Assembly: GCA_963970005.1 (NCBI GenBank)
Contig: CAXAMN010028961.1
Location: 328,649 to 392,648, forward strand
DNA from: Durusdinium trenchii
Lineage: Eukaryota; Sar; Dinophyceae; Suessiales; Symbiodiniaceae
Direction of reading: 5' to 3'
DNA length: 64,000 bases
Each line of letters begins with the position of its first letter. The first letter of the stretch is position 1. A program made the position numbers and the translations under genes. Shown here piece by piece: positions 33,223 to 45,639 of this stretch. The notes below the pieces were generated by a model. That model ran no database searches. It was not told the origin of the DNA and saw only the letters and a program-made list of their open reading frames with translations.

Positions 33223-33603
33223 TTAGGTGCCACCTGCACCGTTGACTCGGGTCTCAGCCACTGTCTTGACTCGGTTCGCTGCGTGTCGCGAAGCAGTGTG
33301 AGAGATCGGGCGCGCCAGAATTTGTGTGTCTTGCGTCAGAGTTCCTTCAGTGGCACCAGATGACATCTCAGTTTGTGAAGCCGCGCTTGGTCCCACGGCT
33401 TCAGTACTGGCGCCACGCAGTTGAAGTGTTCTCCACGCGGTTGGTCCCACGTGCCTGATCCCCACGAGGGTTTTCTGATCCCCCCACGTCTCATCCCCGT
33501 CTCCAACCGTCGACGCGTCCACCTCGCCCGGCGCCGTACTCCGTCTCCGCGGTCGGGACGGGACGGGACGAGCACAGCGGAGCACAGCGCTGAGGCGCAG
33601 CAA
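33223..33603 (-). CDS. Minus-strand ORF, unknown function
   Basis: A 126-codon frame reads GEVDASTVGDGDETWGDQ, TLVGIRHVGPTAWRTLQLRG, then Ser/Thr/Ala-rich sequence ending VKTVAETRVNGAGGT and a stop. It has moderate GC3 and an acidic, low-complexity composition. The plus strand over the same bases is also partly open. There is no recognised domain and no splice evidence. Confidence 0.25.
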   Translation of the reverse strand: MLRLSAVLRCARPVPSRPRRRSTAPGEVDASTVGDGDETWGDQKTLVGIRHVGPTAWRTLQLRGASTEAVGPSAASQTEMSSGATEGTLTQDTQILARPISHTASRHAANRVKTVAETRVNGAGGT

Positions 33604-34098
33604 TCATTCAGCATCCGTTACTAGCAGCTTCTAGCTACTATAGTAGTAAATGCCCAAGTTTAGGTAGTAACTTCTAGCTACAATCATTGCAGCTGGAAGC
33701 ACAGAAGGTCTTGCTCCCCACCACGGAAGACCTTCTGTTCGGCGCCATGGAAGATGTTCAGCACAGAGCACCACCTGGAAGAACAGCACCATGGAACACC
33801 TTGGAAGAACAGAAGGTCGTGGTCCTTCAGCCGGCCTTCATGGTGCTTTGCTCTTCAACTTGCACTGGTCCACTGCGCGTTGGTCCACTGTTCGCGAGTC
33901 TTCACGAACCAACTCCTCCGGAAAGCGCAGTCGAAGACGGAAACAGCACCTGCAACCATGCGGACGTGCCAACACGTATTTTGGTGAGCTGCTCCAAAGT
34001 CCATTTGAATGGCCACTGTTGGAACCACCTTTGGGTATATAGGGTGCATGTGGGACACCATGTATGGTGCATCTATGGTGAATGATCACCAACCCCAG

Positions 34099-34243
34099 CA
34101 GTGTGCGATGGATGCACAAAGAGAAGGAGTCCTTCTCTGGTTTCCCCACCGAAGCATCCCACGTGGCGCCGGGCGACGCGTGGCGCCGGGAATCGATGCT
34201 GGACCGAGTGGAAGCTGAAGCTTCAAGAGGCAAAGCAAAGGAT
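34099..34243 (+). CDS. Candidate exon, unknown function
   Basis: From acceptor AACCCCAG to donor GAT|GTGCTT the frame reads SVRWMHKEKESFSGFPTEAS, then HVAPGDAWRRESMLDRVEAE and ASRGKAKD. Strong GC3 and charged helical composition support it. It needs a phase-2 exon upstream. Overlapping ORFs between 33687 and 34085 show internal repetition of GGAAGAACAG-type text and are not convincing genes. Confidence 0.4.
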
Positions 34244-34432
34244 GTGCTTCATCAGGTCGTGTTTCTGATGTTGCACTGCTTCCCCTTTGTTCCAATTGGT
34301 TCTTGTTAAGCTTCATTACCCAAGCATATTCTATCCAACACAAAGTGGTAAGTCGCACAACTGGTTTGCACGCCTGCAACAAAATAACACACAAGACTTG
34401 GGGGCTGCTTTGGCCTCTCTGTTTGTGGAGGC

Positions 34433-34560
34433 CAGCTATTTACTAAATTCTAGAAACTATTTACTAAATGCCAGAAACTATTTACTAAATGCCAGAAACT
34501 ATGTACTAAATGCCAGAAACTATTTATTACTAAATGCCAGCAACTATTTGCTAAAATGAC
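34433..34560. repeat. 21-bp tandem repeat
   Basis: About six units of AGAAACTATTTACTAAATGCC. Slightly altered copies continue to about 34660. Confidence 0.85.
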
Positions 34561-34971
34561 TCTAGCCTATTTGATAAAGTGCTAAATACTATAGCCTACT
34601 TTGCAGAAGGTTTTCCACAAGTTGTGGAAACTATTTCCTAAAGCGCAGAAACTATCTACAACATTTGCACGAAGCCATCAACTTGGCTGTGCAACGCCCG
34701 TGAGCGGCGTGAAAGAGTAACAAGCACTCCAACGGTATTCCGCTGAGGTGCTACCCTTGATCTTCCGGGACCTGTTATTTGTTATTGACTGACATTATTG
34801 TACCCACCCTGTCTCTTGAAGTACGAGTAACAACCCTCAGCTTGATTCGGCAGAAACTTCACAGGGGCTTCGTTCTCTTGGGGCACCAGTTTGGTTCCAG
34901 CCACTCAGTGGTCTCGTTGCAGCTGGCACTTGAAATGACAAGTGGTTTTTGCAGTTTCTGTGCGGATCCAT

Positions 34972-35464
34972 TCACATGTGGCACCAACTGCTGTACTTTG
35001 GTGGGCGGCGGAACTCCTCCTCATTGTTTGACTTAAACTGCTCTTGGTTTCGGCAGTGCTTCTGCTGGTAAACACGCCCACGCACGATGGTGATTTCCTT
35101 GTTGTTGACGCGGTTGCGTGTAGTTGTTGTGGCCTGACTTGGCTGAAACTGACCCATACATGTTCAGCCGGATCGTAACGAACTTTCGGGCTGTGCGAAC
35201 CATTGCCTGGTTTTTTGCAACTGTCAGTGAATGTTTTAGGATTTTTTGCAAAGTGCAACTGGATACCAAATCTACTTGACGCTTGCTGCCTTGACGGTAG
35301 CTGCAATGACTTGGTGTTTGCAGGGTGGTCAGCAGCCGTGACCCTTCCTCCGTTGCTGAATGATGGCCTCGGCTTGAAATTGCTCCGCCTTTTGATTCTC
35401 CACCGCTTTTTGGGCAGCCAAAATTTGCAGGATGTTGAATTTGATTTTGTCTTTCGAATTTACA
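34972..35464 (-). CDS. Minus-strand gene, two candidate exons including the 3' end
   Basis: Exon 35464-35343 (minus) follows GTGCAAG and reads KDKIKFNILQILAAQKAVEN, QKAEQFQAEAIIQQRRK, ending G|GTCACG; it is a long charged helix, probably a coiled coil. Exon 35133-34972 follows AAGTCAG and reads NRVNNKEITIVRGRVYQQKH, CRNQEQFKSNNEEEFRRP, ending KYSSWCHM and TGA. The first ends in phase 1 and the second starts in phase 0, so an exon is missing or the gene is broken between them. No family is recognised. It is the only convincing minus-strand coding between 30 and 58 kb. Confidence 0.4.
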
Positions 35465-38400
35465 CTTGCACGTGGTGAATTGCGTTACTGACCGCAAACG
35501 CACTTGCAGTACAGAAGGCCTTCCACACTTCCGCAAATTGCAGTACAGCAGGCGCATAGGCCTGGCCTTTCAAGCTGAGGGGCGTTCCTGTTAATATAAG
35601 TCTTTTTCATGTTTTTTCCTCCAGCAGGGCGGCCAGCTGCCACAACGAAGCTGCTTGGTAATCAACCCTAAGACGCTTGCAGACACCCTTGCAACATCCT
35701 CAGGCCTCGCGGTTGGAGTTCGACAAGTTCATGGCAAAGCCAATGCCCGGGAGAATGCATATCAAAGCAGTTGAACGTGGCACGAGAGAATGCGTATCAA
35801 AGCAGCTGAACGTGGCACGAGGGAACGAGTGTACCATGAAACGACGGAGACTCTGCGAAACATACCGTGATTGCCACCTTTAGTTGCATCAAGAGAAAAA
35901 ACGTGTTTTGCCTTTCAATTAAGGTGGGGTGTAAAAAAGGCCACTGCCAAGGAGGCTGACGCAGGAGCAGCCATTCAGTTTAACTGTCGGGCCGGCCGCC
36001 GGAGACGTGCGTGCCATACATGAGCAGGACCACAAGCACCCCTTCTCATGGGCTCCGCATGGGGTTCCTTGGTCGCGCGGCCCGCGTTCCCCCCAAACAA
36101 AAAACCCTGCACTTATAGAGACAGAACGTGTCAGATATGGATATATATATGTAATTTTTTTCGTTGGTGCTTTCAGCCGGGGTTATGCCTTACTCCCCTT
36201 GACTCTGGCTGGTTTTTGTTGGGTTCGTGTGGAAAGCGGCGGAGGTCTCAACGGAGGTCTCAACCAACTGACCAGGCTGCCCAAAAAACATTCATGCACC
36301 ACATGAAGGATCTGGCGCAAATCTCTGGCAAGAACTGCGTTCAAACATGTTCACTCATATGCAGGAAAAACAATATACAGTTGTTATTACAGCAAAAATG
36401 TGTAAACAAATACTGCCGGATATGTTTATCCTTCAACACCAACTAGCACACTTCTCCATTCAAGCCGCCCCCTGCTTCAAACAAAAGCGCCCGTGCTTAG
36501 CCTTTTGCAATCCGAAGGGTTTAATAGTTGTAGGCCCAGCTCTTGGCACCAATGCCATCACTATTTAAACACAACACAGTCAACTAACCTGTTATAATTT
36601 CTGTCAGCAACCCAAAAACCACATGTTTCAGTTGAACACATCCTCTTCACACAACAAGCCCCCCCACGTCTATAGTCAAGGGGGGCGTGGTCAAACCCCA
36701 GCTGCATGCACCAAAAACAACTTAATGCAAACAGTTTCAACCATGTAGTGCTCAGGTTTTAGCAAACCTGTCAGTTCAAGTTCCCCCTTGCACTCCCATG
36801 AGCCCACCCAAACCTATAGCGTGTGTATGTGCAAAAATGGAAAAATGCATAAGAATGTTCCTTAGGGAATTGGTGGGGTTAAGCTTGCTATATACATTGT
36901 AGGGTTGTTTTCCAAAAAAAAACATTTGCTCTGGCCTGGGGTTGCGCCCTCCCATGGCCCTGGATTTGTGCCCAAAGGGCCGTGTTGGTCTCACATCGGT
37001 GTCACCTCACCATTTCAACGTTTCAGCCACCAGAAAGGAGAGCGTGTACGCCCGCGGGGGATCAAAAAAAAACATTGCCCTTCGCATTTCCCCAGTTCAG
37101 CATAGATGATTGCATGCAAATTCCAAATCGCATTTTTCATTTTACCAAATTATTGCAAAGACCACTTTTGGTGTGTTTTGATACCAAGTTTGCCAATTAT
37201 CCAATGTGCTCTCCGATGCCCTCTCCGGTGGGTTTTGCTACGACGTGTCAGTTCAATTTTTTCCTCTCCCAGAGTTTGCTGCCAAAGTTGAGTTTGTTCA
37301 AACCAAAAGATTCATGGAGGGGTTGCACGGGCCACTTTACAACGATAACCCCAGAAAAGGCTAGAGACAAAGACCAGAATCCGGACAAAAACATCCTGCC
37401 GGGCCCGTTTCCCCGCGTGCGGCTGAAGACATTTGTAAAGACTTCACGTGGTCAATGATGACGAATGTCCGGTGTGTGACCGTGTTTTGCATTGGTGTGA
37501 AAGGTTTGTTTCCGCATGTAGTACATGAAAATAACTGAACAATCGTTGCGATTTTGACATCACAATCTGTGGGACAAAACATCTGACCAACTTCGTCAGA
37601 AGATCGCTATTCTGGTGCCAGCGCCGTTGCCACTTTGAATGAACTTCATGATGTTTGGGTTTCTACCGTCACCCTTACGTGAACGCAAGCTAGTGGGACC
37701 GACTCAAGCATCTCAAGCACCTGACAAACCTCCGAACGGAAAAATTTCGGAATGAACAAACAAACAGTCGGCAACCACCAAGCCAAGTTTCCATGCGTCG
37801 ACGTCTTTTAAAAAAAATTGGCACACCCCGACCACCTGTGCGTATCGGCCTGTGTGTGTGTGTGTTTCGCTTTATCTTCGTATGCACTATGACTGCACTG
37901 AACATGCAACGTCTTTAGCCCCTCACCCAACCCCTCCACCCCTTCTTCCACAGCGTGTGCGTGTATGGCTTCCTGATAAAATGCACACAACATGAACGTC
38001 AACCCCCTCCCCCCCTAACCCCCCGTGTCCCCATCTTCCATATTCCAATGCATGTGTTTGTGTGTGTTCTTGCCCCCCAAAAGACTGTATGAAAAATCAG
38101 TTTCACTACACGCGCGGCTTTAAGCCCATTAGCAAAAACACGTTCCACAAAATGCACGTTTTTTTTGGGGGGGGGAAAGGTGGAAACCAGAGATCTTGGA
38201 GACGAACCTGATGTTCACCTTTGCGACGCCACGCGATTCAAAATTGTTTATTTATTGTTGCGTTTTCCTGGCCTGAACTCGAACCTCGGTCCCTCAAATT
38301 TATCCACATGATCGGGTTGAGAAAGGGTCAGTCCCCCCAAAAATCCGGGTACAGACCCTGGGTCCCAGTAGAACCGAGTATATTTCAGAGGCCACCAGCC

Positions 38401-40409
38401 ACGCAGGCGAATGCTTTCATATTTAGAGGAATTGTTTAAGAGCTTCAAGGGAAATGTTCGGAATTGGGTGAAGGATGCACGAATCTGCTTGGTGGAAGCT
38501 GCATCCTGCAAGGGAGTGCTTGAGCAATGAGAAAAAAAAAAAGTCAAGTTTTTCATAAAACTTATGTCAAGTGATTCAAGTGGGCTATTTCATCACTATG
38601 TCCCAAGTGCAACGCAAGTTGTTTTAATGCCTGTGTCCATGCAGAGACACGCTGTTTGTAGCGATTCTGGAGCAATAACATAGCCGTCGGCAATCAGCAG
38701 GGTAATGAGCTGCAGCTGCATAGCTGTGGTGGGGTCCCTCGTTGTACATTTACCGGTCAATGTTTTTTTCCTGCGGTTGGAAAAAGGGCGACGTCCATTC
38801 CACCAGGCTGCCACGTTCACGCCCGCCCATGTTCGGACACTTTAACACAGTTGACACGCAGCTGACGATTGTGATGGTGGCTTCAAAAAGGCTAGCATGT
38901 TGGGAACTGATGTGCCATGATTTCGAGGTTGGTTCCAACTCCCTCGTTGACAAGCTGCCCTTCTGTAAGCCCCAACCGGCCGCAGAGTTAAACATATTGA
39001 AAAATTATCCTCGTCATTTTCCCTTCCCCGTCGGACCAGCTCCACTCCATGTCGAACTGCCACTGTGTTCACGTTTTTTTTTTGCAACCACCTCAGTTTT
39101 TGCTGTGGCCATGCTAAGGGTTACTTTGGTTTTTTAATTTTGTTGGTGCTCATCTGGGCTGTAAAAATGCGTAAGTTTGTATCATTCCAAGTGCCGTCAG
39201 GGCCATCCAATGATTGATGTTAAAATTGTTTCTTTGTTGAACATCCATGCGAACACTACAAAAAAATAGGCAGTGTTTGTTGTGAAAAGTTGCCCTGTAT
39301 TCTTTGGAAGAAATAGTTAGGTAGCACACGCGTACCACTGACATGTTTTTTGATATATCATGTGTTTTGCCGGCACCCCTTTCCGAAACCATGTCGACTG
39401 TCACTAGACGACTCGGCAAATGTTGAAGTAAATAGTCTTCTATGGACAGTACATTACACCCCCAGAGCACGGACAATGTAGATGCTTTTTGCGTACGGCT
39501 CGCGTAAACTCTGGTACTCCACGTAAGCACCGCGTAAAGGCGTAAAGACAATGTTCATTGATTCTTGAACAATTGCCCGCTCATTGCCCCAAAACAGGGG
39601 TATTTTTTCACAATTTCCAAGCGAAACAGCATGCAAGTGCCAGAGTAAGGCCAACACTGCGTGAAAATGGTCGCTTTCTGCTGTGTGTGTATGTGCCTGT
39701 GCTGTCATCAAAGCATCTTCGCGTAAGTTTTTCCCTCCGAGGGGCGTGTGGAAATTTGAATGCACTGCTGTCGCGTAGGCCTGCCGTAAGCCCTCTCTAA
39801 AACAAACCAGCCGCGCAAACTTAAACTGTGCACGCGCAAGGACAGTTTTGGAGTGGTTTGTTGTCAAGCCCCTCCCCTGATCAACGCGCAAATTGCCCGC
39901 AGTTTATACAATTCGCCGAGGAGTGTTACAATGTCGTCACTGTGCGAGAGGGCCTGTATCTCGTGGCTGGCCGCACCCAAACCATGGACGTCTAAAGCCC
40001 GTAATTGGACTTATATAGAGGCTCCTCGGCTTGGATGCGTTGTTTGTGTCATGGGGTCTATGCAAAGCAACACGCATGGAACACTGGATGAACTAGGGCT
40101 AGGAGGTGGTTGGGTTTCTTTTGAGAAGTGGTGGTCGCGGCAACGGCGGTTCTTTTGCCCACCATTTGAAATCATATTGTTTCGGTGGCATTGTGCATTT
40201 TTATATGCGCCTCCTTTCGTATGTTTGTGCGGTGTTTGCCCTGTACTAAACCAAAGGTTCTAGAAAAACCGCGTTCATTTTGAATGGCGTGAATGACGTG
40301 TTGCAAATCCAGATGGCCCTGCAGCAGTGGACGGTCTTGACACTGAATGCTCAAATGTTGGGGGAGCTTGGCTCAAAAAGACGCCATGGCTGGGTAGCAG
40401 TCCAAGATC
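35465..40409. other. Essentially gene-free 4.9 kb
   Basis: No exon pair or codon-biased island is supported. CAAAC/GTTTG-rich text dominates. A 35-base duplication containing GAGAATGCATATCAAAGCAG lies at 35751-35818. A poly-T/poly-G run sits at about 38159-38176. The long frames around 38742-39137 and 39454-39891 lack third-position bias. Confidence 0.5.
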
Positions 40410-43400
40410 ATGGCGCTGCCACAGCAGCTCCTCCCCAATTTTGTTGCATTGCCTACACCACCGGCTTCCTCGATCCGTCTGGGGCCACCAGTTCCAACGT
40501 CGGCCTGTGGTTCACGAGCGCACCTCGCAGCTGGGGTTTCTGCGGCCTCGGCTGTAGTGGTGATTTCAACGGTTTTGGCGGCAAAGAAGGGGAAGGCCAA
40601 GAAGAAGCCGGCCAAACCGCGACATTATGGCCCCAAGAAACTCAAGAGTGGACACTTGGTTACGAAGAGCAGACACGTTTGTTTGTGTGAATGGCCACCA
40701 TGTGCGGAAACATAGAAATTCCTTTGTGTCCGTTTAGAGGTTATTCGCACGTTTGTTTTGGAAACTGGTTGTGCTGAACATAGGCCTTTGCAATGCTGTG
40801 AAATGTTGCGGTGTGCCAATTGCCACGTAATTGTCTACTATATCTATATCTGGTTGGTGAATTGAGGTTATTGGCAACAAGACTTGTCCATCGATGATGA
40901 CATCAACGTTTTCGAATGGTTCAATGCCGAAGAACTGGAGGATTATCCACCAGCGAAGGTGACCGCCTTCAAGGAGAGGTTTGGTGGAGGGCCGTCCGTC
41001 CGTCAACAAAGAAGGTAGTACATTTTGTTTTTAATGATTTGTACTCTGTTTTTCTAAGATGTACAATTCTCTGGCGCGGTAGCAAGCGGCCGCCCCACAA
41101 TATTTTGACAAGCTTCCGGTTCGAGTGATGTCGTTTCACGCGGACGACCCTTTCAGTTGCACGTAGTTCAACATTGGCCGTGGATTTTTGGAACAGAAGA
41201 GTTGCAAAATTGCACGCCTGTCATGCAGTTTTTTGCCTGTCTATTTCTTTGATGCCCACCTTCCCATTTTGGAACATTTTGTTCAATTCGGCTCTCCCAT
41301 CCACTCGTTTCCGGTCAGAAACGGTTTCCCGCGGCAGTTTTTCCCCACAGGAGGTGGCCAAGTTAACTGAGCACCCAGACGGGGAAACCAGCACCTTCGA
41401 TGCTCCGGAGTACCGGCCGCCGCCGGAGAAGCTACAGCTGGCCAAAGGCTTGGATCTCGGTGTGTGAGGTGGCAGTGGGACCAAACGGTCTGTGGGGCGT
41501 CTTCAAGTGGTATTTTGTACAGTATAGCCTCAACTATATAGGGGTTGTGACTGCGAGGTGTGAGCAACCCATCAGGCAAAAGTTTCCCTTCCTCGCCATG
41601 TTCCAACCCCCCACCGCCATAAGCATGCTGCATCATACACACAGGGAGTCCATTGACTAATGGACCAGATACAACCCCCCATCAATCCCCAACGCTCCTC
41701 GCTGTGCCTCCTCCGCGAGGTTTGAAAGAACCGGCGGAGTTGGACCAGTGCCTGGGGCGTTCCTTCGCCGGTGACATGCAGGATCAGATGGCAGAGTTCG
41801 GAACCAGCCACTTGGGTTCCAGAGTTCGGGCCCAAGACCCGGCCCAGTGTCCAAAACTGGACGTCACGGTGCGTGGTGTTTCTTTCATAAAGGGTTGTGA
41901 TGAATTTTGTGTTTTCGTTGGTGACTACTGGTGAGCGCGGGTGTGGAGGAAAGGTGGCACACAGAATGATGGAGGATATGTGCAGGCTTTCCACTTCAAC
42001 AATCATCGCATTCTGACGCTGCTGTAGCCATCATAATTTTAAAACGCGCTGGGGAAGCAAGGGGCACTTGGACCGTCGAGACAGCCGGACTGACGACATC
42101 AGGCAACGTAGGTGTTTTCCTGTCCCGAGGCTTCTCCATGGAAGACACGGACATCATCATCAGCTTCCAGGTGCAGAAGCCTGTGGATGTCCAATCGACT
42201 TTTGTTTGAGGGAGGATGTTTTTGGAGAAACCCTATTCCCGGATTCCGTGCCCTTTTGGCCCCATCGACTGCGCCCTTTTCGAGCTCCCCGTGCCCACGC
42301 GGGGCCAGGCCATTTGCACGATGCTTGCCTGGATCGATGGGACTCTGACGGAAGACATGCGCGCCAAAGGCTTGAACACCAGGCGCCACGGGGACGGTGA
42401 GGGACACGGTGAGATCAGCGTGGGGTCATCGACCTGGGACTTTTCAAGGTGGAGTGGAGCTCAGGGAGATTTAAACGTACATAAACCGCTTAAGTGGAGT
42501 TCGGAATGTTGAATCATGATCAGTTGATTGATGTTCATCCTGACTGAACTGACCAGTTTGACATTTTTCCGGGCATGCTCTCTGCTATCGTTATTGTAAA
42601 ACATTCATTCTGAACCCTGATTTTTAGATGCTGCTCTTGGTGCCTGGGCTGGAAATTGAAAGCTCTCCTTTGTGGCTGGGGCTGGGAAGTTGAGTGCAAT
42701 GAACCAAGCGTTACGTCCCGCCGGCCAAAAAGAAGAACGTTTCAGCCCACCCCACAAGAAGTCTTTGTCTAGTTTTGACTGGTTTGGGTACTCTCGCTGG
42801 ACGACCTTCTGCGCCACTATAAGTTGAGGCTTTTAAAAGGGTGTTTGCGTAGAACTGCATCCTGGTCCCCGTGGTCGCTTGCGGAACCATCCGCGCTGGA
42901 ACTTGTTCTTCGGGCAGTCTTGCCCAGTGCCGGGCAGGAGGCAAAACCATTCCTTTAGGCATTCCCATTGGCACTTGGACGAATCAGAAGGGAGGAGGTT
43001 CGAACGGAACAAAAGACAGATGTTGAAAACGCCGAACTTGGATGAATCAGACCATCTTCTTTCAACTGAAACTGATTCCCCAGGCGGGGCAGTGAGCCCG
43101 AGCGTGTGGATCTCTTCCGTGTGGGCCGTCTGCCGGATGCCCCCAACGCCATCTCCATAGGCGACCCGTCGGGATCATCCAAGGTGCTGGAGGAAAAGAG
43201 GAACAGGATTTGGCAGGAAAGTCCACCACGCCTTTGGTCTCAATCCCAGGTACAATAAGGTACGCTAGAAAATGGGACATGACTCACATGACACCATTGT
43301 GACTAGAAGGGACCAATTACTTGGAAGTGTTTGTTATGCGTTTGCTGGGCCATTGCAGCTGGGGAAGAAGTGGATTTGGAAATGAGGGTGTGAAAGTCGC

Positions 43401-45500
43401 AGGTGTGTCTGGACTAGTGACTACTGTTGCCCTTGTGGGGGTGAAGATTTCATTATCACTCCCAGATAACAGGTATTATTCCGCATACTGCATACCCTGA
43501 TTGGAGACACTTTATGTAGGTTTGGGGGGTCCAACCTTCTTGAGAAAGTGTTTCCCCGTGCGCGAAGTCCACAACACGGGCTTGTCAGTGGGCTTCCCGT
43601 ATGTCAGTATGTGATGCAGGATGGCCTCCACACTAGCGAAGAAAAAAATAGAACATCCGGATAAGAGGGGTTTGGGGTCCTGAGAAGTTCTTCAGGGAGA
43701 GAGAGTGCTCAACCTTGATGCCTCCCCAAAAACATTGAGGTTGATGAAGGCAAGGTGCCACTCCAAAAAAAACGGATCGCACAACTTTCCCACCACGACT
43801 TCCGGTGTAAAACCGTGCTTCGGCGTCAGTTGCCAGGCACAGTCTGGAACTGGGTGCCGGAGAATGCGACGAATGGCACGGCAAACTTCAACAAGAGATC
43901 CTACGACGTGAATTTTGAGCGTGTCGTCACCGGTCAGGACACTGTGGCCTGGAGGATGTGTGTTTCGACGCCGCGGCCATCGGTAGCATCGGTCACTCAC
44001 GCCGCTAAGCCGCTACGCTCTATCGCCGTGTGGGAAAACCCCTGACGATTTTTTGGACGCCCCTGGATGCGGCGTAAGGAACAGAACGAACATAGCGTTT
44101 GGACCATTTGTGTGAGGTGTGTGCTTTACCGAAGGGACATGTGCATCCAATGTGTTGCCCCCTGAATTGGCTTCGTCACATGTGACTGGACCCCGAAGTA
44201 GTTCACTCTTCGTTCTTCACTTCCAACTTCCGGTTGATCCGATGGCTTCTCTTCCGCTTGGGTTGATCCGATGGCTTCTCTTCCGCTTGGACCTCGTTGC
44301 CCAATTGGGCCGTGCCCGAGGTGGATGGACCTCCCTCGATCCGCGAGGTGGATGCCCCGACCCACTACCGCAGCTCGGCGTGTCGGTCTCAGCGACTCCG
44401 GATGGTTTTTCCCATCGAAGAAAACAGGTGGCTCAAAGAGAAATGTGAGACATTTGCAGATGTGTAGGGGGTCAAGGGCGGTGGGGGCTCCAGTAGAGGC
44501 TCTTATTTTTTGGAGGTCACCAAGGGATGTTCGATGGTGTTGCCGGTTTTAGGCCCACTTGGATGAGTGGTCAACTGCAGGCAGCGCCTCTTAGGTTGGA
44601 ATTGAACGGTCAGACAAATGGGCCGTTCAACACCGGAAGAGGAAGGAACCAGGCTCCAAAGCGGGAACCCTGGTGAACTAGGTCAACTGCAGAAAAATAA
44701 GAACAAATTGAGCAACAACTTCCTGGAAGCAACGTGAATCAACAGGAGCTGATATCAAACATTGTTTTCTCATTACAATCTTTCCTGCATCCGGGGGTCA
44801 GTTCCTTTTCCGTCTTCCGGGGGCGTGGGCTGCCGCGTCCTGGAGCTTGAGAAGGTTTTACATCCACGAAAGGTTCATACTGGATCGCATCGGAAGATAT
44901 GCCCGGTCCCTTGCCCATGTTCCATTGGCATGGTGGAACTGCCAAACAGAAGTGCCTGATTTGTTTTCCCCCATGTTTGTCTACCCCAGTGCAACTCATT
45001 CACTGAAGGATGGCTGGCCCCCATGACTCACCAGCAACGAGGCATCTTGAGCTACAACTTGGGTGACCTGAAGCTGGTCGTCCGTGTGCCCATCGCTTGC
45101 ACCATGCCCACCGTGGATGATGAGGACATGCCACACCCTGGCATGGCCGTGCAGTGCTCGACCGCCAACGCAGCTCGGCAGCATGTGGCGTGTGGGGCTG
45201 GGTGGAGCTGGTGGTGAGGGGAGGGGGAGAACTGGCTCAAGGGCTGCACCCAACTTCATTGCTTCTGCCAGAGCATTAAGAGCCTCAACATCAACGTGTT
45301 GGGGATTGGCCCTCACGTGCCACATGACCACATACCACGTACCACCTGTGGAAAATGGCGGGATTCAGACGGATGGACGTGCTGCCATGCGCCGTTGGCA
45401 TGCGCCGTCCCACATCGGTTTGTTCGTCTGTCCCGGCTCAAAGAGTTCGGAGGTGGGAGCCCACGCCATTCACGTGGCCCAGATCATCCTAGTTGACTGA
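40410..45500 (+). CDS. Multi-exon gene of unknown function, N-terminal membrane segment
   Basis: The start ATG at 40410 opens MALPQQLLPNFVALPTPP; a hydrophobic segment HLAAGVSAASAVVVISTVLA follows at residues 37-57, then a Lys-rich stretch (KKGKAKKKPAKPRHYGPKKL). Candidate exons: 40410-40676, 40882-40958, 41351-41459, 41720-41875, 42058-42170, 42228-42396, 42853-42997, 43084-43249, 43830-43959, 44321-44427, 45009-45184, 45272-45316, 45369-45500 (TGA). Phases agree from 40882 through 42396, from 43084 to 43830, and from 45009 to the stop; the other joints need an extra or altered exon. Samples: DDDINVFEWFNAEELEDYPP, GFSMEDTDIIISFQ, GPIDCALFELPVPTRGQAI, LPDAPNAISIGDPSGSSKVL, GDLKLVVRVPIACTMPTVDD, HIGLFVCPGSKSSEV. 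I recognise no family. The N-terminus could be a signal or plastid-targeting leader with a membrane anchor. It may be two adjacent genes. Confidence 0.5.
44233..44290. repeat. Exact 29-bp tandem duplication
   Basis: GTTGATCCGATGGCTTCTCT plus TCCGCTTGG occurs twice in direct succession, 30 bases before the acceptor of the exon at 44321. It supplies extra pyrimidine tract to that acceptor. Confidence 0.9.
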
Positions 45501-45639
45501 AGAAAGTAGCCACAGGTATTGGCCAGGTGTCCTCTACCAGCCCCCCTGCATTATTGCGTGTTGATTCCAAAATCCACTTCTGGAATTTTATGGAATTTCC
45601 TTCGTTGTTGACGTTCTGTTTGCAACCCATGTGCTACAG

